Of a stretch of DNA of 64,000 nucleotides, positions 36,401 to 44,476 are shown one piece after another. A program made the position numbers and the translations under genes. The notes below the pieces were generated by a model that saw nothing but the letters and a program-made list of their open reading frames with translations, did no database searches and was not told where the DNA came from. This DNA comes from Bacteroidota bacterium (GTDB taxonomy: Bacteria > Bacteroidota > Bacteroidia > Bacteroidales > VadinHA17), in NCBI GenBank assembly GCA_016718875.1, contig JADKBL010000009.1, forward strand, positions 61,227-125,226, in the 5' to 3' direction. The number at the start of each line of letters is the position of its first letter. Position 1 is the stretch's first letter.

Positions 36401-36510
36401 AGTGAATCACCAATATTGGAAGGAATTGAGCCATATGTTACAAACAGGGACCTGAACATCATCCCTGCAATAAAAATTGTAATTGCAAATAATCTTCTCA
36501 TAGCTGACAT
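33436..36510 (-). CDS. TPR-CHAT protease with C-terminal membrane anchor
   Basis: The 1024-residue protein has a signal peptide (about 1-28), at least six TPR-type helical repeats (about 55-400), a helical linker and a CHAT domain, a caspase-like cysteine peptidase (about 700-990). The catalytic pair is present: His at about 853 (H-L-A-M-H-T) and Cys at about 900 (L-S-S-C-N-T-G). A membrane helix (about 999-1016) and a basic tail end the protein. The CHAT domain should therefore face the periplasm, tethered to the inner membrane. TPR-CHAT proteins bind a target through the TPRs and cleave it; the target here is unknown. The gene lies between the sigma factor and the GG-peptide gene. Confidence 0.87.
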   Translation of the reverse strand: MSAMRRLFAITIFIAGMMFRSLFVTYGSIPSNIGDSLTDTQSILLDTIHLKSLNSLLKEQLHKSDYIYAGKILVEIERRIDEGNPDTSLLAESYYYIGIYYQLIKNYENSIKYLNRTIELKEQLKMYDELYVKAMYNLGGTYSRLGNFENHKSITIKALEVGKKSYRTDNQTFISLYASLITAYIELKEFSRALELTETACRIAELNAETAAPGDIAFLYNNIGVLYNSTGDYTKSRIFLEKAEDYYKRSGDLSIDGQINFLLAMSNSLRNLREFQKSEQYYKRGIEMAKQNPFLASYQLLCIHAKNLGKDGKLFEGESVMSNLLSNVIKKEGRNTQSYYEVLTFYADYLRLYNIDLERTLKMYKESIEYFDMHGGSFLEYDAKLGYALVLSEKKEYKKSLEILQTLLFPVDELNAENDEFKNPSVDLINADKDILGILQTKYQILKYFYSEVQDQKVLEAISGTSELIIALLDRIRINISEEESRLLLGDRYRNSYIDVISDFYNLYKNTGNEIFFEKAFEYIEKSKIAGLLTATRELKATQFHIPENLANRERELQTEISLLNDRISGKSPVENITEELIRTWKDNLFKTTRRRDSLVTVFEKDYPDYYSIKYNTQVIKPSAVAEVAGQKTNYISYVVSDSGLYISIVNRKFQKLILVPVDSVFFKKISQFRRLLSSPDFNNAREGFNSYQETGFLLYKTLIIPIKEYLISDRILISPDNLLSYLPFETLPVKNESKKSLLYKDITYMMEEYDISYTYSATFLAENINSSKLKGSEALVFAPDYSEPVDIHNLFQMRQQEGDVLLDLPYARAEAEYVFKTMGGKLLINGSAKESVFKAEAPDFDIIHLAMHTVLDDNDPMNSTLIFSPDSSEGNDRFLRTSEVYNIPLRARMVVLSSCNTGTGKLFSGEGILSLARGFIYSGSESVVMSMWEIEDRAGTDIVKLYYDYLKKGYSKSISLRKARIDFLKNADQLRAHPYFWSALVIYGDNSSLFNPKWIYFLFLFITIIAGALFYYGRKRKYS

Positions 36511-36548
36511 TTTCAGATGAATTTAGAGTCTGAATGTCATATTTGCCT

Positions 36549-36556
36549 CAAATATA
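36549..36556 (-). promoter_or_regulatory. -7 box of the CHAT protease gene
   Basis: The minus strand reads TATATTTG, matching TAnnTTTG, 39 bp before the start codon. A TTTG lies 24 nt farther upstream, slightly longer than the usual spacing. Confidence 0.45.
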
Positions 36557-36648
36557 TGAAAGAGTCCTTAATTTTTTAGTCAAAAATGTTTTTGTATATA
36601 TCAGATATACAATTACATGAGATTTTTTTAAAAAATAATTGATTTTTT

Positions 36649-36677
36649 CATGTCACAAAATAGCCTGTTCTGACATG
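36649..36677. promoter_or_regulatory. Dyad element between the CHAT and GG-peptide genes
   Basis: CATGTCA (36649-36655) and TGACATG (36671-36677) form a perfect 7-bp inverted repeat spaced by 15 bp, about 54 bp before the GG-peptide start. The spacing suits a dimeric DNA-binding protein. No TAnnTTTG box lies between it and the peptide gene, so a non-housekeeping sigma factor may be used (inference). Confidence 0.4.
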
Positions 36678-36730
36678 TAGGTTATAAAACAGTAACCCCT
36701 GAATCAGTAAAAAAATTAAAACTAAGAATT

Positions 36731-36865
36731 ATGAAAACGCAGAATTTCGAATTGACAAAAGACATTTTTGAAGCATTTGAACTTACAAATGAAGAAATGA
36801 TTAATGTTCGTGGTGGCGATCCAGGAAATGGTGATTATCCTACTCCTCCTCCGACAAAAATCTGA
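36731..36865 (+). CDS. Double-glycine leader peptide, 44 residues, proline-rich core
   Basis: A 45-codon frame starts with ATG at 36731 and stops with TGA. Residues 1-29 form a typical leader: an amphipathic helix, then L-T-N-E-E-M-I-N-V-R-G-G, with the GG at 28-29 as the C39 peptidase cut site. The released core is D-P-G-N-G-D-Y-P-T-P-P-P-T-K-I, 15 residues without cysteine. The leader resembles Bacteroidota natural-product and GG-leader peptides. It has upstream space for a promoter with a dyad element and a downstream hairpin terminator, so it is a separate transcription unit. The exporter that would process it is encoded 4 kb away in the same cluster. No modification enzyme is seen, so the peptide may act unmodified. 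Confidence 0.7.
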   Translation: MKTQNFELTKDIFEAFELTNEEMINVRGGDPGNGDYPTPPPTKI

Positions 36866-36919
36866 TTATTTATATATTAATGCAGAGTCTGTACAGGCAA
36901 GTACAGTATAATGAAATAA

Positions 36920-36940
36920 AGTAAAATATTTTATTTTACT
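36920..36940 (+). terminator. Hairpin terminator of the GG-peptide gene
   Basis: AGTAAAATA (36920-36928) and TATTTTACT (36932-36940) form a perfect 9-bp stem with a 3-nt loop 55 bp after the peptide stop codon. The stem is AT-only except for one G-C pair, so it is weak. Confidence 0.45.
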
Positions 36941-37091
36941 TATTGGACTGAGAATAGTACTACCAGTTGCAGATATGTTCAATTGATACGATACATATCA
37001 GTATAAGTCAGCAGGTAATTTAATGTACAGTGATGTACAAACATGATAGTAGTTACTTTGGTTATATATTTTATAACAGTATTTTAACCAA

Positions 37092-37099
37092 TATATTTG
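37092..37099 (+). promoter_or_regulatory. -7 box of the TPR membrane protein and kinase genes
   Basis: TATATTTG matches TAnnTTTG, leaving an untranslated leader of about 100 nt before the ATG at 37204. Confidence 0.4.
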
Positions 37100-37203
37100 G
37101 AAAACTGTTATACTGCAATAAGTTATGTAACTTCTGTAACTGGTAGTTTTGTAATAAATCACTGGCGGGATTTATGAATTGATAATTAGATAAACTTGAT
37201 AGC

Positions 37204-37950
37204 ATGAAGACAAAAGATTATTCCTACTTCATTGAAAGGTATATTTCTGGTGAAATGACCGAATCAGAAAAGCAATGGTTCAAAAAAGAGATAGAAGGTA
37301 ATGAAGAACTGCGTATTGAGGTAGATCTTCGAAAAAAGAGCAATGAAATAATTAAAAAGCAAGCAATTATTTCTCTGCGTTCGAAACTGGCTGAAATTGA
37401 TAATAACAGGCTGCAAAGGGAGAAAACTGCAAACGTCAGAAGAATGGCATTGTTGAAATATGCAGCTGTATTTGCCGGTGCCGCATTAATAACAAGTCTT
37501 ATCCTGTTTACCGGCAATACCCTGACAAGTGAAGAGATTGTAACCCAGTTTTACAATACATATGAAGCACCCTCCTCTCAACGTTCAATTGATTCTAATA
37601 CCAATACTGACTATATTCTTGGACTAAAATATTATAATGCACAAGATTACAGGAATGCGGCTTACCAGTTTACAAAGGTTTTAGAGAAAAACCCTGACGA
37701 CATGCAGACACATTTGCTTTCCGGTGTTTCTAATATGGAGGAGAAACGGTATAGTGATGCCAAAAGATCTTTTACGACAGTAATTGATGACAATAATAAC
37801 CTATTTATCGAATCCGCAAAATGGTATCTGGCACTCTGCTATCTTAAGACAGAGGAAAACACAAAGGCATCACAACTTCTTGTTTCCATTAGGAAAGAAG
37901 GTGGTCTGTATAGTAGAAAAGCCAAGAAAATTCTCAGAAAAATTAAGTGA
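37204..37950 (+). CDS. Single-pass membrane protein with TPRs, anti-sigma-like
   Basis: The 248-residue protein has a cytoplasmic N-terminus (about 1-80) with the Y-I-S-G-E-M-T-E-S-E-K-Q segment common in Bacteroidota FecR/anti-sigma-like proteins. One membrane helix follows (about 84-101), then a periplasmic part with three TPR-like units (about 135-240). In this phylum such proteins occur beside ECF sigma factors and TPR-CHAT proteins. The cytoplasmic part could hold the sigma factor while the periplasmic TPRs sense a partner such as the CHAT protease or the exported peptide. That role is inference. The next gene starts 18 bp downstream. Confidence 0.7.
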   Translation: MKTKDYSYFIERYISGEMTESEKQWFKKEIEGNEELRIEVDLRKKSNEIIKKQAIISLRSKLAEIDNNRLQREKTANVRRMALLKYAAVFAGAALITSLILFTGNTLTSEEIVTQFYNTYEAPSSQRSIDSNTNTDYILGLKYYNAQDYRNAAYQFTKVLEKNPDDMQTHLLSGVSNMEEKRYSDAKRSFTTVIDDNNNLFIESAKWYLALCYLKTEENTKASQLLVSIRKEGGLYSRKAKKILRKIK

Positions 37951-37968
37951 CATTATCAGTCGGAACTT

Positions 37969-38799
37969 ATGTTTGAAATTCAAGGAAATTCCAGTTCGTC
38001 GGGAAATAAATCTGATAGCAGAATCCATAATTCGGAAGCTGATACAAATCCCTTTGCCAAAACAATAGCATTTCAGCCATCTGTGTTGAATGGAATGTCT
38101 CATGAAATGAGGACACAGATGAATGCAATTGTTGCTTTTTCATTTCTCCTAAAGGATAGTACCTTAATAGAATCTGAAAAGGAAGAATTTATTAATCAGA
38201 TATACTTCACATGTGAAAAATTGATTTCTCTATTTGAAAATTATCTTGAATCAGCCGTTGTTGATACTGGCGGATCAACTAATGATATTGTAAACTGCAA
38301 TATGAATAACCTGCTTGATCAACTTATTGCAGAATTCAGAGAAATATTGCAAAAAAGCGGGAAAAATAATATAGAGCTAATCACCGAAACACAGTTTTCA
38401 GGAACAAATGAAATCTGCATAGACAAAAATAAAATATTCAGGTTAATAAGATGTCTTTTTCATAATTCTTTACAAAACACTAATTCAGGTTACATCAAGA
38501 TCGGTTATTACAACACTGATAATGAAATTACTTTTTATGTTCTGGATTCAGGTCAGGGGTATTCAAAAACAAGGGAGTTTCTTCATACAAATGATCTTTC
38601 CGATTCACTTGGAAGGTATCAGGATCTATCGTCAGCTATAAACCTATCCCTTGCAAAAAAACTTATTCAGGTATTGCATGGATCATTCAGTATCAGGGGG
38701 AATGGAACAAGCGGTACCGGGATATATTTTACAGTGCCTGTAATAACACAGTTAAAAACAGACACTCCACAAAAAAAGTTTGCTAAAATGATAATTTAA
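37969..38799 (+). CDS. Soluble histidine kinase without a sensor domain
   Basis: The 276-residue protein has only a short polar N-terminus (about 1-40), then a HisKA domain with the H-box M-S-H-E-M-R-T-Q-M-N-A-I (His45). A HATPase domain follows with an N-box-like C-L-F-H-N-S-L-Q-N-T, G1 D-S-G-Q-G-Y and G2 G-T-S-G-T-G-I-Y-F. The usual proline after R-T is replaced by glutamine. No membrane helix or PAS domain is present, so it must take its input from a partner, probably the membrane TPR protein with which it is cotranscribed. No response regulator lies nearby. Confidence 0.83.
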   Translation: MFEIQGNSSSSGNKSDSRIHNSEADTNPFAKTIAFQPSVLNGMSHEMRTQMNAIVAFSFLLKDSTLIESEKEEFINQIYFTCEKLISLFENYLESAVVDTGGSTNDIVNCNMNNLLDQLIAEFREILQKSGKNNIELITETQFSGTNEICIDKNKIFRLIRCLFHNSLQNTNSGYIKIGYYNTDNEITFYVLDSGQGYSKTREFLHTNDLSDSLGRYQDLSSAINLSLAKKLIQVLHGSFSIRGNGTSGTGIYFTVPVITQLKTDTPQKKFAKMII

Positions 38800-38852
38800 T
38801 TCTGATTAAAAAGGTACAATTCGATGTCTGCTTTCCCTATGGCAAGGGAATG

Positions 38853-38880
38853 AATGGCCGTTCTTTGTGAGACGGCCATT
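38853..38880. terminator. Bidirectional terminator after the kinase gene
   Basis: AATGGCCGT (38853-38861) and ACGGCCATT (38872-38880) form a 9-bp stem with a 10-nt loop followed by T-rich sequence. It separates the kinase gene from the convergent OmpA-like gene, which stops at 38882. Confidence 0.75.
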
Positions 38881-38881
38881 T

Positions 38882-40815
38882 TCATTTTTTAATATCGAGT
38901 ATCTTTGCTTCCGTCCTCCTGTTGAGTTGTCTGCCTTCTTCAGTGTTGTTGTCACCAACCGGCAGGGAATTACCATATCCTTTATATTTTAATCTTTCCT
39001 TTTGAATTCCTTTCTTTATGAGATAAGTAACAACGGATAACGCTCGTTTCTCCGACAAAACCATATTGTGTTCATCCGATCCGGTTGAATCGGTATGTCC
39101 TCCAATTTCCATTATCATATTCCTGTTCTCAGAAAGAAGATATGCAAGATTATTCAGTTCAGAGGATGATTCCTCCATTATTTCCCATGAATCCGTAGCA
39201 TAGAATACATTGGCAAGAAGCATTTTAGCTCCTATCTTTATAGGACTAAGTATTATTTTCTTAATAAAAGGTTCTGTGACTGTGTGAACTCCTTCGAACA
39301 GAAAATTTTCTGAGTGGAAAAGATAACCTGGTTTACTGACATTAATGCCATAATTATAGCCCGAAGGGAGGCAAACCAGGAAAGCACCTCTTGAATCAGT
39401 TGAGTTTTTTACAGTTACCTGGTTTGTTGAGAGGTTAATCAATTCATATTCAGCCTTTATCATTGCACCTGTCTCTTTATCGATAACCTTTCCTTTAAGA
39501 TAGGATACGGGATCTGGTCTTTTCGATTCATCAAGATCGAAGTAGTAGATATCCTTCCCTTTAGCTTTTTCCCTGATCGATGAAAAATAGGCTCTTTTAC
39601 CATTAGATTCAATAACAAGTCCCATCTCATCATTAAAGGTATTAATCGGGTATCCAAGGTTCTCCGGTTCGCTCCAAACGCTGTCCCTGTCCATACGAGT
39701 CATATAAAGGTCAAATCCTCCCATTCCGGCTCTGCCATCGGATGAAAAATAAAGAGTGCGTCCGTCAAAATGGATAAAAGGAGACATCTCATCCCCTTCA
39801 GAGTTTATTTCTTTGCCCATATTTATCGAGTAACCCCAACGTGAATTTGTGTCAAGAACAGAATACCAAATATCTTTTCCCCCTATTCCTCCAGCTCTAC
39901 TACTAGAAAAGAACAGGACTTTTCCATCAGCACTGACAGAAGGTTGTGATTCCCAAAAACCAGTATTTACCGGTGAGTTTAAATTGAATGGCTGAGTCCA
40001 TTTGCCTTCGCTGAATGCAGAAAAATAGATATCACAACTGCCCAATGACCCTGGTCGGTCACAAGCTGTAAAAAACATAAAATTTCCATTGGAAGACAAT
40101 GTCTGAGCTCCTTCATTGGCAGGAGTGTTAAGAGGTAATCCGGCATTTCATGCCGGATTCCATTTGTTCCCCCCCCAGGTACTTATATACAAATCCTACT
40201 GTGCCTGGTTCCCAAAAAAAGAGAATTATTATAGCTTAAGGTTTGTCTTGTAAACATCAGGGTCTGGCCATCAGCTGTGATTGAAGGCCAGTACTCATCC
40301 TCCCCGGTATTTATTCCATCACCGGCATTAACAGGGCTGAAATCCACAGGTTTCTTTATTGCCTCAATAGCAAATTCACAATTTTTCAGGTTTTTTCCGG
40401 CAATAAGCTTATTCTTCTCCGACATCCCTTTCTGTTCAAGATATAAACGAAAGTGAATTAAGGCATCCTTGTAATTGCCAGTCATCATCTCCGCATTTGC
40501 AAGACTGAAGAATACGGGTTTGAAGAAAAGAGAGTCAATTCTGACAGCCATCCTATAGTTGTCAGCAGACTCCTGGTACCTCTTTTGCTTCAGATATAAT
40601 TCTCCAAGCATCATATATGCTTCATAGAACTTAGGATCTAAATTCAATGCCTCTTTAAAACTACTTTCAGCTTTTTGGAAATCAAGATAATCGAATGAAG
40701 TAACACCTTCATTATAGACCTTTAATGCCCTGTTTGAAATTGTATGGAATCCCTGAGCATATCCTTGAAAAGGCTGGATTGATAAAAGAAAAATGAATGT
40801 CAGAGCATTGCCCAA
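38882..40815 (-). pseudogene. TPR/PD40/OmpA outer membrane protein, interrupted by a frameshift and two stops
   Basis: The intact ancestor would be about 640 residues: a signal peptide (from a TTG at 40815, ending G-Y-A-Q), TPRs, PD40 beta-propeller repeats, a carboxypeptidase-regulatory-like domain and a C-terminal OmpA peptidoglycan-binding domain (G-G-H-T-D-S-T-G-S and N-R-R-T-E-A-K-I). Between 40137 and 40216 the frame is broken three times. A T7 tract on the coding strand (40214-40220) lacks one T, and in the restored frame a TAG and then a TGA follow, while the rest reads D-L-Y-I-S-T-W-G-G-N-K-W-N-P-A. Such proteins often belong to the type IX secretion or gliding-related envelope family. 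The gene follows queE by 13 bp. Confidence 0.7.
40137..40159. repeat. Perfect 10-bp palindrome inside the broken OmpA-like gene
   Basis: AATCCGGCAT (40137-40146), loop TTC and ATGCCGGATT (40150-40159) are perfectly complementary. The premature TGA on the coding strand lies in its centre. A C8 tract (40169-40176) is 10 bp away. Confidence 0.6.
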
Positions 40816-40828
40816 TCTGAGCCTATGC

Positions 40829-41458
40829 TCAAGGAATGTGCATGTACTTATGCGATTGAAGAGAGACCCTCCATTCAGGATGCTTTTTAACATACTCGAC
40901 AATTTCAGGTATAATAGTCTGGAATTTACTCCATTCAGGCTGAAGAAAAAGTTTGCAGTCTTTATTGACAAGATCTTTGTATTTCTCTGCCCAAATAAAA
41001 TCATTTTTATTCTGAATTATAATTTTTAGTTCATCAGCAACTTCACATATTTTACCTACTGGTGGCATATTCTTTTTTGGTGAGAGACATATCCAATCCC
41101 ATATTCCTGTCAGCGGGTATGCACCTGAGGTCTCAATAAAAGTATTTATCCTGTGACCTTTTAGTTCTTTACACAAGTAACCAAGATCCCACATTAAAGG
41201 TTCACCTCCTGTAACCACAACAGAATCTGTGCCAGAGTCAAGAACGTTTTCAATTATTTTTTCAGTATCAACTAAAGGATGTATATCCTGATCCCAGGAA
41301 TATCTTGAATCACACCAGCTGCAACCTACATCACAACCACCCAGTCTTATAAAATATGCAGCCCTGCCTGTCTGAAAGCCTTCTCCCTGTAAAGTAAAAA
41401 ACTCTTCAACAAGCGGGAGTTTTTTTCCTGGAATTTCAAAATCATCTTTTTTACTCAT
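40829..41458 (-). CDS. queE: 7-carboxy-7-deazaguanine synthase
   Basis: QueE is the radical SAM enzyme that contracts 6-carboxytetrahydropterin to 7-carboxy-7-deazaguanine in the queuosine (preQ0) pathway. The 209-residue protein has the cluster-binding C-D-V-G-C-S-W-C at residues 42-49 and the early F-F-T-L-Q-G-E-G-F segment typical of the family. The length is normal. No other queuosine gene lies in the window. The broken OmpA-like gene begins 13 bp after its stop. Confidence 0.9.
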   Translation of the reverse strand: MSKKDDFEIPGKKLPLVEEFFTLQGEGFQTGRAAYFIRLGGCDVGCSWCDSRYSWDQDIHPLVDTEKIIENVLDSGTDSVVVTGGEPLMWDLGYLCKELKGHRINTFIETSGAYPLTGIWDWICLSPKKNMPPVGKICEVADELKIIIQNKNDFIWAEKYKDLVNKDCKLFLQPEWSKFQTIIPEIVEYVKKHPEWRVSLQSHKYMHIP

Positions 41459-41475
41459 TTCAGAGAATTAGAGTA

Positions 41476-42576
41476 CTATTTTCTGGCTAGTCCAAGTAAT
41501 TGTACAAATTCATTGAAGAAAAATGTATTTTCATGAATACCGGAGAATTTTTCTGCACCGGGTCCAAATGAAAAGATCGGGACCATAACAGCTGAATGGT
41601 CCTTCCCTGCAAATTTTGCTTCAACACTGCGGGTCGGAATATCGCCACCTGAAAGAACCAATCCGCCAGTTTCATGATCAGCTGTAACAACAATCAGGGT
41701 ATTCTTGTCCAATAATGCGAATTCAAGAGCTACGCCGATTGCCTGATCCAGATCAATCATTTCGTCTGTAATATAATCCAGGTTATTCTCATGACCTCCC
41801 CAGTCAATCATTGAACCTTCAACCATTAGTACGAAGCCGTTTTTATTTTTACTTAAGGTTTCAATCGCTTTACGGGTCATTGAACTGAGCATCCCTTGTC
41901 TTCCCTCTGAAGCTTTAGGCATATGCTCTTTTGCAAGAAGACCTGCCAGTTTTGAGGATTGCGATTTTTTAAGGTCTTCAATATTAAAAACAACATCAAA
42001 GCCCTGCTCTATAAGTTTAAGTGTAAGATCAGTTCCATCCTTTCTGTTTCTGAAATGATCCTCTCCCCCGCCGATAAATACATCAATCGTTCCTTTCAGG
42101 AAATCCTCGGCAATCTCTTCATAGTTACCTCTTCCGGCATTATGGGCAACAAAAGAAGCAGGTGTTGCATGAGTAATAGCGCTTGTACTCACAACGCCTG
42201 CTCCAAGCCCTTTATTATGAGCAATTTCGGTTATTGAACTTACAGGAGTACTGTCCAGTTTTACTCCTATCATTCCATTATTTGTTTTTTCACCGGTGGC
42301 AATGGCAGTTCCGCCGGCTGCTGAATCTGTAATATAATTGTCTGCGGAATAGGTTTTGGATAATCCTGAATATGGAAATTTTTCAAGATTAAAGGGTTGT
42401 CCGCTTTTTGTCATACCGGCATATAAGTGAGAAACGCCCATCCCGTCGCCAATAAACAGTATAATATTCTTTGGTTTGTTATTATTTTTACCTGCATCTG
42501 AATCTGAATTACTTTTACATCCTGCTAAAACAACAAGCAGGAAGAAAACAGAAGACTTTATTATATTTCTAATCAT
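41476..42576 (-). CDS. Alkaline phosphatase lipoprotein (PhoA family)
   Basis: The 366-residue protein has a lipobox (V-L-A-G-C, about residue 20). The metal site begins with F-I-G-D-G-M-G, the nucleophile serine is in D-S-A-A-G-G-T-A, and later metal ligands are D-H-E-T-G-G and K-D-H-S-A-V. It removes phosphate from esters at the cell envelope. It ends 17 bp before queE and starts 65 bp after the 5'-nucleotidase gene, so it may join that enzyme in phosphate scavenging. Confidence 0.9.
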   Translation of the reverse strand: MIRNIIKSSVFFLLVVLAGCKSNSDSDAGKNNNKPKNIILFIGDGMGVSHLYAGMTKSGQPFNLEKFPYSGLSKTYSADNYITDSAAGGTAIATGEKTNNGMIGVKLDSTPVSSITEIAHNKGLGAGVVSTSAITHATPASFVAHNAGRGNYEEIAEDFLKGTIDVFIGGGEDHFRNRKDGTDLTLKLIEQGFDVVFNIEDLKKSQSSKLAGLLAKEHMPKASEGRQGMLSSMTRKAIETLSKNKNGFVLMVEGSMIDWGGHENNLDYITDEMIDLDQAIGVALEFALLDKNTLIVVTADHETGGLVLSGGDIPTRSVEAKFAGKDHSAVMVPIFSFGPGAEKFSGIHENTFFFNEFVQLLGLARK

Positions 42577-42640
42577 ATATTACAATTATTTGGTTCTTTA
42601 TTTCGTTTTGGTTTCTCCAAACAGAAGTTTATAATCCCTT

Positions 42641-44357
42641 TCAGTCTGCTTTGCCTGATAATTTTTCAGGTATTAATTTCCAGTTATTCAATGGTTCAGG
42701 TTCAATCAACTTCTCTTTCCTGATTGATTCTATCATATAAAAACGCAGATCACGATCAGTAGATTTATTAACCCTTGACATAAGTTCTGATTTATTGATC
42801 CCAACACCTTCATAAAAGTGACCACCTCCTCCATTTCCTCTGAAAGAATTGACAGCAACCTTGTAGGTTTGCTTTAAGTCAAAGATACTTCCATTTGAAA
42901 ATGCAGTTATACTAATTCTGGATCCCTCAGGTTTACTTATATCTACAATATAATCAATTCCTGCTGCCGAATCAAAATTATATGCCTGATTTTTCAACCA
43001 TGCCTTTCCATCAGTAACAGCCAACTTCCCGTTCTTATCTGTCCTGAATTTGAGCAATTGATCATTTGGTTCATCCATTGTATTAAACCAACCAGAATAC
43101 GAATATTCAAGATATTTCAAAATCTCTTCTCCTGTCATGGTCATGGTATACAGCATATTCTCAAACCTGTAAAGCTTGAACATATCTCCTACAGTAACCG
43201 GCCCTTCCTTTATTTTAACATCGAAAGAAAGAGGGGCAGCAAAGGAGATATCGGCTCCTGTCAGATCAAGCTGAAGTGAATGGATCATATCAACAAATCC
43301 CGACGATCCAAAATATGAATCTCTTGATGAAATGGTACTGGAAGAGTTACCAATAACTTCATCAACATAGTCTTTCACTTTATTATGATTCAGGGCAAAT
43401 TTCGCCATAAATGTACTATCAGGCAGATAATCAGATAATTTAACTATCTCTCCGGAAAATGATTTTCGATATGATCGTGACTTTTTGTCCTTTTGAAGGA
43501 CTACATCAGCACGTGCAATATTCATTGAACGACTTCCGGCATTCAGAATCAGAACTGTATCACCAGTTTTGTTGATGATTTTTTCATTAGCAACTTTGTG
43601 ATCGTGACCGGTAAAAATGATATCAAACCCCGGAATATTATAAGCTATGGCAGAAGCGCCCTCCTCAGTACCTGAATCTGAATCAGATTCATTCCATCCG
43701 GTATGAAATAGACCTATTATCAGATCTGGCTTCTCTTCTTTGATCAAAGGCATCCACTTCCTTGCAGTTTCAAACATGTTCCTGAATTCAATTCCTTCAT
43801 AAAGCTCGCGGGGAAGAGTATTATTAATAGTTGGCGTTACAAGCCCGAGGACAGCTATTTTGACACCATCCTTTTTTTACAATGTAATAAGGTTTAAAAT
43901 ATGGATCGCCAGACTGAATATCAACAGCGTTTGCTGCCAGAAGTGGAAATTTGTATTCCTTTTTTAATCTGTCATATACAGAGTGGCCTGTTTCAACATC
44001 ATGGTTGCCAACAGTAACAGCATCGTAAGCCATATAATTCATTGCTTCGGCGAGGAGATGAGGAGAAGTTGTATCCACAAAGTTGTAATAATAAACTGCA
44101 GGCTGGCCCTGAAGATTATCTCCGTCATCAAGGAGTACTACAGCCTTATTTTCCTCTCTCAGATTACTTACATATGTGCAGGCTGATGCCAGCGAAGCCT
44201 TAAGGTCTTCTTTCTCAATATAATCATATGGCATAATTACGCCATGAATATCAGTAGTTTCAAGAATAGTGACCTGTTTTCTGCCCGGAGTTACACAGGA
44301 AAAAGTTAATATCAGGAAAGTACAACAGAGTGAAAAATGCTTTAATACTGTCTTCAT
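42641..44357 (-). pseudogene. 5'-nucleotidase/UshA-family lipoprotein, one frameshift
   Basis: Two frames give one UshA-type protein of about 570 residues. The N-terminal frame (43824-44357) has a lipoprotein signal (T-F-S-C) and the metallophosphatase motifs E-T-T-D-I-H-G, D-D-G-D-N and G-N-H-D. The C-terminal frame (from about 43870 to 42641) has G-H-D-H-K and the 5'-nucleotidase substrate-binding domain (F-N-L-like R-G-N-G-G-G-G-H-F-Y). The break is at an A7-GG run near 43870; removing one base restores Y-I-V-K-K-D-G-V-K-I-A-V-L-G. All catalytic motifs survive, so this may be a consensus error. It would cleave nucleotides in the envelope, next to alkaline phosphatase. Confidence 0.75.
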
Positions 44358-44452
44358 ATTTCTTATAAAATAAAACCTTTCAAACTTAGAAAAGATTAAT
44401 CATTTTTTCATTAAGAAAGCGGATGTTATTGATCATTTCCTACGGTTAATTA

Positions 44453-44460
44453 TATATTTG
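44453..44460 (+). promoter_or_regulatory. -7 box of namZ
   Basis: TATATTTG matches TAnnTTTG, 16 bp before the start codon at 44477, in the divergent region shared with the 5'-nucleotidase gene. Confidence 0.45.
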
Positions 44461-44476
44461 TCTTAAAAATTAGGCA

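Larger units (their letters stand above)
36866..37203. other. Intergenic region after the GG-peptide gene
   Basis: The 338 bp contain no credible further peptide gene. They hold an A/T hairpin terminator, two TGTACA motifs spaced by 4 bp (37024-37039), and a promoter box for the downstream gene. Confidence 0.5.
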
